Made by a program: the position numbers and the translations under genes. This document shows, in pieces, positions 4,338-10,543 of a stretch of 14,129 bases of DNA. The notes beneath the pieces are model-generated. The model was not told the origin of the DNA. It saw nothing but the letters and a program-made list of their open reading frames with translations, and searched no databases. Position 1 is the first letter of the stretch. The number at the start of each line of letters is the position of its first letter. The DNA is from Parcubacteria group bacterium (GTDB taxonomy: Bacteria; Patescibacteriota; Minisyncoccia; Moranbacterales; JAKLHP01): positions 1 through 14,129 of the forward strand of contig JBBABD010000020.1 of assembly GCA_041657845.1 (NCBI GenBank), read 5' to 3'.

Positions 4338-7220
4338 TTAAGCCTTTTTTATCGAAATTGTTAAATCTTCTTCGTTTATTTTAAATTCTTTCTTTAAATC
4401 CACATCTTCCATTTTTCCTTCATTCAGGCTATTTGCCAGCGTTTCCTTTTTTATCATATCGCCAAATCTCTCAAAAACCACCAACATTTCATTATACACC
4501 ACTTTTATGCGATTGTCAACCTCATATCCTGCCTCTTTTCTCATCTCCTGAATATGGCGGATGATCTCCCGTGCCTGTCCTTCGAGTTTCAAATCTTCGG
4601 TAATTTCGATATCCAATTCAACATTTTCAACGTTTTCAACAACTACAACATTTTTGACATTTACTTCTTCTTTTATGATTTCGAATAAATCTTTCCTTAA
4701 TTCATGATTCATAATTCGTAATTCATTAAGCGGTTGCCTGACTTTTATTCCGGCCTTGGCTCTAAGCTCCAGCCCTTTCGTAACAATATCACGAACTATT
4801 CGCATATCTTCATTCAGTTTGGAATCAATCAAAATTTTATCCGCTTTGGGAAATTCAGCCAGATGAACAGATTCTTCACCGGTCAAGTTTTTGTAAATTT
4901 CTTCGGCAATAAAAGGAGTGAATGGTGCCATCAATTTGGAAAGCTCAACCAAAACATACCACAAAGTCTGATAAGCTTCCTTTTTGTCTCCGTCATTTTC
5001 GCTCTTCCAAAATCTTTTTCTGGATCGCCTAATATACCAGTTGGAAAGATTATCGATGAATTTTGGGAATAGTCTGACAGCTTTATTGAGCTCATATTTT
5101 TCCATACTTTCATTTACGCCATTGATTAGCATATTGAGTTCGGAAACAATCCATTTATCTAACAAATTTTTAGGTTGTAGTTTGCGAGTTATAGAAGAAT
5201 TAAATTTATCAATATTGGCGTATAGAACAAAAAATGAATATGAATTCCAAAGCATCCGAAAAATTCCGCGAACCAATTCCGCCACTTCTGATTCTTTGAA
5301 GTTAATAGTTTCCGCCGAAACAACCGGGGAACTCAAAAGATAGAAACGCAAAGCGTCGGCTCCGTATTTATCGAAAATTTCAGTCGGATCCGGATAATTG
5401 TTTAGCCTCTTAGACATTTTCTTTCCGTCTTCTGCCAAAACTATCCCGTTTGCAACAACATTATTGTAGGCTTTTGATTTTTTGATAGCGGTGGAAATAG
5501 CATGGAGATAATAGAACCAACAGCGTGTTTGATCCACGCCCTCGGCAATAAACTGAGCTGGAAAAGTCTGGTCAAAAGCTTCTTTGTTTTCAAAAGGATA
5601 ATGCGCCTGAGCATACGGCATCGAACCCGAGTCGAACCAGGTATCCAAAACATCTGGAATTCTTTTCATCACTCCTCCGCATTTTTCACATTTGAAAGTT
5701 ATTTTATCGACTATGTGCTTGTGGAGATCGGTTATTTTTTCACCCGATATATCTTCCAGTTCCTTGACTGATCCGAAAACTTTCATTTCTCCGCAATCGC
5801 ATTTCCAAATCGGAATTACCGAAGCCCAAAATCTTTGTCGGGAAATTGACCAGTCGCGTGCGCCTTCCAGCCAGTTCCCAAATCGTCCTTCTTTCAAATG
5901 CGCTGGAATCCAATTGATATTTTTCGCATTCTCAAGCATTTCTTCTTTGATTTTAGTGATATTTACAAACCAAGAAGAAGTCGCGTAATTAATAAGCGGA
6001 GTGTCGCATCTCCAGCAATGCGGATAGCTATGCTCGTATTTTTCTTTCGAGAATAACAGATTATTTTTGGCCAGATATTTTATTACTTCAACATCGGTCT
6101 GTTGATGATCGCCTTCCGGTTTCACGCTCATTCCCGCAAAATCCGTCGCTTCTTGTTTGATAATCCCATCCATTCCGACATGTTGAACAAAAGGAAGCTT
6201 GCATTCCTGTCCCATTTTGGCATCATCTTCTCCGAACGCCGGCGCGATATGCACCACGCCTGTTCCTTCTTCAGTTGTCACAAAATCACCAGCATAAATC
6301 TTCCAGCCATTTTCTTCATTTTCTAATCCTTTTTCAAAATAATAATCAAACGGAGGTTTATATTTTTTTCCGATCATTTTTTTTCCTTTAAATTCTTCAA
6401 CCATTTCAAACTCTTTTTCCTTAAGTGTTTCTGCAATTCTTTCTTTAGCTAAAATTAATAATTCATCTCCAGTTTTAACTTTTGCATAATTAATATCTTC
6501 TCCGATTGCTAATGCGACATTTCCGATAAGCGTCCAGGGCGTTGTAGTCCAAGCCAGAATAAAAGTTCCTGGCTCATCCTCCAGTTCAAACTTCGCAACT
6601 ACCGAAAGATCTTTAATATCTTTATATCCTTCCGCCACTTCCGATTGAGAAAGAGTAGTTTCACAGCGTGTGCAGATGTACATTATTCGATGACCTTCGT
6701 AAATCAGTCCTTTATTCCAAAGTTCTTTAAAAACCCACCAGACCGATTCCATAAAAGGCAAATCCATTGTTTTGTAGCTATTTTCCATATCCGCCCAGCG
6801 TCCCAGACGATTAATAACGGTTTTCCATTCATCCACATATTTCAAAACTTTAGTTCGGCAAAATTCATTAAACTTATCCACGCCCATTTCTTCAATTTCT
6901 TTTTTGCGCCTTATCCCTAATTCTTTCTCGGCAATATTCTCAATTGGCAGTCCATGGCAATCCCATCCCCATTTCCTCGGAACTTTGAATCCTTTCATAG
7001 TCCAAAATCTCGGTACTGCGTCTTTCATCGTGCTTCCCACAATATGCCCATAATGCGGACTTCCGGAAGCAAAAGGAGGGCCGTCATAAAAACTATAAAC
7101 CGGAGCATCTTTTCGATTCTCGACCGACTTTTCAAATATCTTGTTCTCTTCCCAAAATTTGAGCACTTCTTTTTCCATTTCCGGAAATTTCATCTTTGGA
7201 TCGATTTTTTTGAATGACAT
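4338..7220 (-). CDS. ileS: Isoleucyl-tRNA synthetase, eukaryote-like (type 2)
   Basis: Charges tRNA-Ile with isoleucine and, through its CP1 domain, hydrolyses mischarged Val-tRNA. The HIGH-type motif is HYGH (56-59) within GPPFASGSPHYGHI, and the KMSKS motif is KMSKR (601-605). The editing-domain stretch GTGVVHIAPAFGEDD, a Cys-rich CDCGE/CEKCG pair, and AEGVDQTRCWFYYL before KMSKR give the overall pattern of type 2 (eukaryotic-like) IleRS. The type 2 call is made from remembered motifs. The 960-aa length is normal. The anticodon-binding region contains an unusual PLNELRIMNHELRKD segment (about 829-843) coded by an AT-rich repeat. Transcription starts from its own promoter through a T-box leader. 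ATG at 7220 has no Shine-Dalgarno. The function is certain. Confidence 0.96.
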   Translation of the reverse strand: MSFKKIDPKMKFPEMEKEVLKFWEENKIFEKSVENRKDAPVYSFYDGPPFASGSPHYGHIVGSTMKDAVPRFWTMKGFKVPRKWGWDCHGLPIENIAEKELGIRRKKEIEEMGVDKFNEFCRTKVLKYVDEWKTVINRLGRWADMENSYKTMDLPFMESVWWVFKELWNKGLIYEGHRIMYICTRCETTLSQSEVAEGYKDIKDLSVVAKFELEDEPGTFILAWTTTPWTLIGNVALAIGEDINYAKVKTGDELLILAKERIAETLKEKEFEMVEEFKGKKMIGKKYKPPFDYYFEKGLENEENGWKIYAGDFVTTEEGTGVVHIAPAFGEDDAKMGQECKLPFVQHVGMDGIIKQEATDFAGMSVKPEGDHQQTDVEVIKYLAKNNLLFSKEKYEHSYPHCWRCDTPLINYATSSWFVNITKIKEEMLENAKNINWIPAHLKEGRFGNWLEGARDWSISRQRFWASVIPIWKCDCGEMKVFGSVKELEDISGEKITDLHKHIVDKITFKCEKCGGVMKRIPDVLDTWFDSGSMPYAQAHYPFENKEAFDQTFPAQFIAEGVDQTRCWFYYLHAISTAIKKSKAYNNVVANGIVLAEDGKKMSKRLNNYPDPTEIFDKYGADALRFYLLSSPVVSAETINFKESEVAELVRGIFRMLWNSYSFFVLYANIDKFNSSITRKLQPKNLLDKWIVSELNMLINGVNESMEKYELNKAVRLFPKFIDNLSNWYIRRSRKRFWKSENDGDKKEAYQTLWYVLVELSKLMAPFTPFIAEEIYKNLTGEESVHLAEFPKADKILIDSKLNEDMRIVRDIVTKGLELRAKAGIKVRQPLNELRIMNHELRKDLFEIIKEEVNVKNVVVVENVENVELDIEITEDLKLEGQAREIIRHIQEMRKEAGYEVDNRIKVVYNEMLVVFERFGDMIKKETLANSLNEGKMEDVDLKKEFKINEEDLTISIKKA
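4697..4729 (-). repeat. AT-rich palindromic repeat inside ileS
   Basis: The minus strand runs AATGAATTACGAATTATG followed by AATCATGAATTA: four near-identical (G/C)AATTA/TATGAAT units, internally palindromic. It looks like intergenic filler yet is translated in frame as LNELRIMNHEL. It sits where other IleRSs have a variable loop after KVRQPL. Confidence 0.5.
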
Positions 7221-7253
7221 ATTTTTAAAATTTATAAAATAAAATCCCTACAC

Positions 7254-7292
7254 AAAAAATGCATAAGGACGCTTTTGGCGTGGTACCACCTT
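7254..7292 (-). terminator. T-box terminator (alternative to antiterminator)
   Basis: On the minus strand AAGG (7292-7289) and ACGC flank the bulged TGGTACC. They pair with GCGT and CCTT (7271-7264) around the loop CAAAA. An outer ATGCA/TGCAT pairing is also possible. TTTTTT follows at 7259-7254. This is the usual architecture in which the antiterminator's 5' strand is taken by a terminator when tRNA is charged. Confidence 0.65.
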
Positions 7293-7421
7293 AGTTTAGT
7301 ATCTTGCATAGATACCCTTGATTATGGGCTATAACGGGCTTACCCGGCAAGTTCTACTGATCTACGCGACTTTCTTCTTGCGGCTCCAAGGCGATAACCT
7401 CTTCATTGCCTTTAAATTTGT
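7254..7421 (-). promoter_or_regulatory. T-box riboswitch (tRNA-Ile sensing) in the ileS leader
   Basis: The 168-nt leader contains the near-invariant T-box core AAGGTGGTACCACG (7292-7279). Its UGGU bulge can pair with ACCA, the 3' end of a tRNA with discriminator A73, as in tRNA-Ile. Upstream are a stem III hairpin, GUAUC-UAUGCAA-GAUAC (7315-7299), and the CCGUUA F-box after GCCGGG (stem IIA/B, 7348-7332). An AUC isoleucine codon (7361-7359) in GUAGAUCAGUAG is the best specifier candidate. Stem I looks compact and I could not fold it with confidence. Uncharged tRNA-Ile is expected to stabilise the antiterminator and switch ileS on. Confidence 0.88.
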
Positions 7422-7427
7422 ATCTTG

Positions 7428-7456
7428 ACTATACTATAATTACACTTTTTTTGCAA
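7428..7456 (-). promoter_or_regulatory. ileS promoter
   Basis: TTGCAA (7456-7451) and TATAGT (7433-7428) are separated by 17 nt, close to sigma-70 consensus. Start is expected near 7421. The -35 lies inside the 3' end of the Nudix gene. Confidence 0.7.
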
Positions 7457-7919
7457 GATTCTTGTTCTTAGAATAAAATTCCCAAGCGGTATTAATTTCA
7501 TCTTTAATTCCGGGAATAAAATCGATCCCTGACAAATTATTTATTGACTGCCATTTCCATTCAGAAAAAGCATCTTCTTTTATTTGAGGCTCTTTTCCGT
7601 TGACATATCCCTTTAAAAAACAGACAAATAAAATTCCGGGTATTTTTTTCTGGGGAAGGTTGGGGGTCTTCACTTCATAGGTTTTAAAAACCAAAACTCT
7701 TTCCGCAATAACGCCTAATTCTTCTTTTATCTTTCTTTTAATGGCTTCTTCGAAATTTTCTCCTTCCTTCACTTGCCCGCTTCCACATTCCCATTTTCCG
7801 GGATATAATTCTTTATTTTCTCTCCGCTTAGCAATTAAAACTTCGATATCGTATTCCGTTTCTCGAAGGCAAATTCCAGCAACATGAACTTCTATTTTGT
7901 GCTGTTTTATTTCCCGCAT
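7440..7919 (-). CDS. Nudix hydrolase with an altered Nudix box
   Basis: Nudix enzymes cleave nucleoside diphosphates linked to another moiety. The box G-x5-E-x7-R-E-U-x-E-E-x-G-U lies at 48-70: G48, E54, R62, I64, E66, E67, G69 and V70 all fit. The Glu right after the Arg, however, is Lys (K63). E66/E67, the core metal ligands, remain. The 159-aa length and the AKRRENKELYPGKWE strand fit a MutT/ADP-ribose-type or mutator-like member; the substrate cannot be read. The start lies 2 nt after the glycosyltransferase stop, so the two are surely one transcript. The 3' end overlaps the ileS promoter. It could be a weak or specialised enzyme. Family confident, activity uncertain. Confidence 0.85.
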   Translation of the reverse strand: MREIKQHKIEVHVAGICLRETEYDIEVLIAKRRENKELYPGKWECGSGQVKEGENFEEAIKRKIKEELGVIAERVLVFKTYEVKTPNLPQKKIPGILFVCFLKGYVNGKEPQIKEDAFSEWKWQSINNLSGIDFIPGIKDEINTAWEFYSKNKNLAKKV

Positions 7920-7921
7920 AT

Positions 7922-9094
7922 TTATTGAAAGCTTTTATAAATTTCGATTGTTTCTTGGGCGGTTTTTTGCCAGTCGAATTTTTTAACTTGCTCCAAGCCT
8001 TTCTTTCTGTATTCATTCCTCAAATTTTCATCTTGGGAAAATTTAATCATTGCCTCTGTTATTTCCTTTTTATTCATTGGATCGACATAATAAGCCGCGT
8101 CTCCTGCAATCTCCGGAAGAGACGAGACTTTTGAGATAATCGCCGGTGTTCCGGTGGCAAAAGCCTCCAAAACTGTCATTCCAAATCCTTCATACAACGA
8201 AGGCATAACAAAAAACTGCGAATTTTTAAATAATGGCGACAATTCGTCTCCAATAATATATCCGGTAGAAATTACGTCTTTGCTAAGTCCCAAATCTTTA
8301 ATAATCTGAAGATATTCTTTTGAAAGCCACCCTCTTTTTCCAGCTAAAACCAATTGATATTCGAATTTTAAATTGTTTCCTTGCACCGGCGAACTCAATT
8401 TTTCCTTAAAATCCGCAAATGCTTCAAGCAACCTGGTAATATTTTTCGAAGGTTCAAGCGTTCCTAAAAACAGAATATATTTTTTCGTTATTTTGTATTT
8501 CTCCAAAATTTTCTGGCTGGATATTTTTGATTCTTCAAAAAATCTTTTGTCTAGTCCGCTATAAATCACGCTTATTTTTTCTGAAGTAATTTTGAAAATA
8601 TCTTCCACATCTTTTTTGGTCGACTGTGAAACTGCAATAATCTTGTCCGCTTTTTTTGCCATCAAATTATACACCGCCTTTTCTTTAGCTCCGCTTATTT
8701 TCGGATAGCATCCGGGAATTTTGTATATTGATAGGTCGTGAAAAGTCACCACGCATTTCCCCCGATAACTTGTCGGAATCCGGCTATGCGGCGAAGTAGA
8801 ATGGAGCACGTCCAGTTTCTCTCTGGACAAAGTCGCCGTTCCTAAAATTTCACTGTAAGCTCCGGGAAGATACTTTTTGTAATCGGAAAAGGGATAAAAT
8901 TTTATCTTGACATTCGGCTGATTAAATTTTTTAATATCTTTTTCCCTCACGTGAAAATCAAAAAACAGGACATATTCATTGATTTTGTCCAATTCTAAAA
9001 GATTTCTAATCAACTGATAAGTATAGTGACCAACCCCGATAGCTTCTCCCTTTTCGGGATTTAAAATTGTCCTCGCATCTATTCCTATTCTCAT
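7922..9094 (-). CDS. GT4-family glycosyltransferase
   Basis: A retaining GT-B glycosyltransferase of family GT4, transferring a sugar from a nucleotide-sugar donor, probably to an envelope glycan or lipid. The N-terminal acceptor domain opens with MRIGIDARTI and a Gly-rich GVGHYTYQL (20-28). HDLSIYKIPGCYP follows at 119-131. The C-terminal donor domain starts near FLGTLEPSKN (209-218) and carries the E-x7-E pair E302/E310 in SLYEGFGMTVLEAFATGTP. Length (390 aa) is typical, with no membrane helix. A short KLSSPVQGNNLKFE stretch (232-245) looks inserted between two helices. It lies 24 nt after rsmI and 2 nt before the Nudix gene. Donor and acceptor cannot be told. Confidence 0.9.
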   Translation of the reverse strand: MRIGIDARTILNPEKGEAIGVGHYTYQLIRNLLELDKINEYVLFFDFHVREKDIKKFNQPNVKIKFYPFSDYKKYLPGAYSEILGTATLSREKLDVLHSTSPHSRIPTSYRGKCVVTFHDLSIYKIPGCYPKISGAKEKAVYNLMAKKADKIIAVSQSTKKDVEDIFKITSEKISVIYSGLDKRFFEESKISSQKILEKYKITKKYILFLGTLEPSKNITRLLEAFADFKEKLSSPVQGNNLKFEYQLVLAGKRGWLSKEYLQIIKDLGLSKDVISTGYIIGDELSPLFKNSQFFVMPSLYEGFGMTVLEAFATGTPAIISKVSSLPEIAGDAAYYVDPMNKKEITEAMIKFSQDENLRNEYRKKGLEQVKKFDWQKTAQETIEIYKSFQ

Positions 9095-9118
9095 ATGTAT
9101 ATTCTAGCAACCTTTTAA

Positions 9119-9790
9119 CTAATAAACAATTACCACAAATTCTCCTTTAATTTTATCCCCATTTTCCTGATAATAGCTTAAAATTTCATCAGTATTTCCT
9201 CTTTTAATTTCTTCGAAAATTTTAGTAAGCTCCCTTCCTATAATAATACGCTTTTGGCATTCCAATAGTTTCAAAAGTTCCAAATTTTTAATAAAGCGAT
9301 GCGGAGATTCGTAATAAATAACCGGATATTTTAAACTAATCACTTCCTTGAAAAAAGTTTCGCGTCCTTTCTTGTGCGGAGGAAATCCGAGAAATAGAAA
9401 CTTCTGAAGATCGATTCCAGCAATACTAATCATTGAAGCCAGGGCTGATGCTCCTGGAATCGGATGAATTTCAATATTGTTTTTCACCGCTTCCGCCACC
9501 AGAATGTTTCCCGGATCGGAAATCCCCGGCGTTCCCGCATCAGTAACCAGCGCGATATTTTTTCCTTCTTTCAGTTTATTGATAATCAAATCGATTTTTT
9601 TGAGTTCGCTGTGCTGATGATAAGATATTAGAGTTTTTTGTATGCTATAATGATTTAGAAGCTTGCTGGTAACCCTGGTATCTTCGCAAGCGACATAATC
9701 AACACTTTTAAGCGTTTCCAAGGCTCTAAGCGTAATATCGCCCAGATTACCAATAGGTGTTGCGACGATATATAATATACCTCTACTCAT
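9119..9790 (-). CDS. rsmI: 16S rRNA (cytidine-1402-2'-O)-methyltransferase RsmI
   Basis: Methylates the 2'-O of C1402 in 16S rRNA near the decoding centre, using SAM. The tetrapyrrole-methylase fold is plain: YIVATPIGNLGDITLRA (7-23), CEDTRVTSKLL (35-45), LVTDAGTPGISDPG (81-94), PIPGASA (110-116) and YYESPHR (159-165). At 223 aa it lacks the extra C-terminal segment of E. coli RsmI (about 286 aa from memory); shorter forms are common. ATG at 9790 follows a copy of the AT-rich repeat that forms its whole 5' UTR, with no Shine-Dalgarno. It heads the rsmI-GT-Nudix cluster and is divergent from the membrane gene at 9914. Confidence 0.95.
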   Translation of the reverse strand: MSRGILYIVATPIGNLGDITLRALETLKSVDYVACEDTRVTSKLLNHYSIQKTLISYHQHSELKKIDLIINKLKEGKNIALVTDAGTPGISDPGNILVAEAVKNNIEIHPIPGASALASMISIAGIDLQKFLFLGFPPHKKGRETFFKEVISLKYPVIYYESPHRFIKNLELLKLLECQKRIIIGRELTKIFEEIKRGNTDEILSYYQENGDKIKGEFVVIVY

Positions 9791-9913
9791 AAATTTTCAA
9801 TTATCAATAATCAACTTACAATGAATTTGCAATGAATCAATTTACAATGTTTGAAAATTATATAATTGAAAATTCATTGAAAATTGTAAATTGAAAATTG
9901 TAAATTAATTGAT
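9791..9913. repeat. Dispersed AT-rich repeat, copy 2 (divergent rsmI / membrane gene gap)
   Basis: The gap is filled by TTTTCAAT/CAATAATCAA units (9793-9815), TTACAATGAAT units, a palindromic AATTATATAATT (9856-9867) and GAAAATTGTAAATTGAAAATT (9880 onward). It matches 3185-3345 at both edges. It must hold the promoters of both flanking genes, but its low complexity prevents a confident assignment; TATAAT occurs on both strands around 9857-9866. Confidence 0.75.
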
Positions 9914-10384
9914 ATGATTTTAACTACTCACGCTCTGGTCGGAGCAGTTATTGGAAAAAATATTCAAAATCCCTGGATTATAATTATATTATCTTTGGCT
10001 TTTCATTATATTCTGGATGCCGTCAGGCATGGGGAATATGTTGAAACTTTTGACAATAAAGTAGCCTTTAAAAATACTTGGTGGAAAATTGTTTTGGATT
10101 TTTCAGTCGGGTTAGCAATAATTCTGCTTGTAATCCGTTTTAAGAATTTTGATGCGATAACCGTCAGAAACATTTTTATCGGAATGTTTTTTTCCATGTT
10201 TCCCGATTCCCTTACCCTAATCTATTGGAAAACTCGCTGGAAATTTTTTGAGAAACTATATAAATTTCATTCTTGGTGCCACCGCCTTCCTCGATTTTCT
10301 CCAGAGAGAGAATGGAAACTCCAAAACGAAATTTATGAGATAGCAATAGGATTAATTATGACAGTTATTCTTATACTATTCTGA
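9914..10384 (+). CDS. Membrane protein, YdjM/DUF457-like putative metal-dependent hydrolase
   Basis: 156 aa and the only complete plus-strand gene. It has four hydrophobic segments (about 5-30, 58-75, 85-103, 143-156). Conserved-looking polar residues are grouped as THALVGAVIG with H6, HYILDAVRHG with H31/D35/H39, FPDSL with D98, and HSWCHRL with H119/H123. Several His/Asp residues at membrane edges, with the opening THALVG, recall the YdjM/DUF457 inner-membrane hydrolase-like family, which is mostly uncharacterised. Substrate unknown. There is no Shine-Dalgarno; its 5' UTR is repeat sequence. It stands alone, divergent from rsmI and convergent with uvrA. The family assignment is from motif memory only. 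Confidence 0.6.
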   Translation: MILTTHALVGAVIGKNIQNPWIIIILSLAFHYILDAVRHGEYVETFDNKVAFKNTWWKIVLDFSVGLAIILLVIRFKNFDAITVRNIFIGMFFSMFPDSLTLIYWKTRWKFFEKLYKFHSWCHRLPRFSPEREWKLQNEIYEIAIGLIMTVILILF

Positions 10385-10428
10385 TATTCCAGAATATATT
10401 GCACTTAATATAAACGCTAAGCTCTATA

Positions 10429-10543
10429 ATTTCAAATTCCAAATGTCAAATTTCCAATCAAGCTCAAATGACTAAATGCCAAAATTTTTGGATTTTGAAC
10501 TTTGACATTGATTTGACATTGGAAATTGGTAATTTGGATTTTT
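10429..10543. repeat. Imperfect inverted repeat between convergent genes
   Basis: The gap between the plus-strand membrane gene and the end of uvrA contains AAATTCCAAATGTCAAATTT (10435 on) and inverted forms TTTGACATTGGAAATTGG (10512-10529), with further TTTGACATTGA units. The two halves form a long imperfect dyad. It could terminate transcription from both sides, but no T-run follows. It is a different repeat family from that at 3185 and 9791. The 44 nt before it hold only a weak 6-bp AT hairpin. Confidence 0.6.

Noticed and set aside
4612..4660. Tandem-looking GTTGAAAACGTTGAAAATGTTGAA stretch in ileS (VENVENVE)
   Set aside because: Short low-complexity stretch coding a plausible variable linker; too little to call a mobile repeat.
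8375..8395. tRNA-like T-arm (CCGGCGAACTC) in the glycosyltransferase
   Set aside because: No acceptor stem, anticodon arm or D-arm around it, and it lies within a clean coding frame.
10384..10397. ATATTC/GAATAT hairpin as a terminator of the membrane gene
   Set aside because: Only 6 AT-rich base pairs and no T-run.
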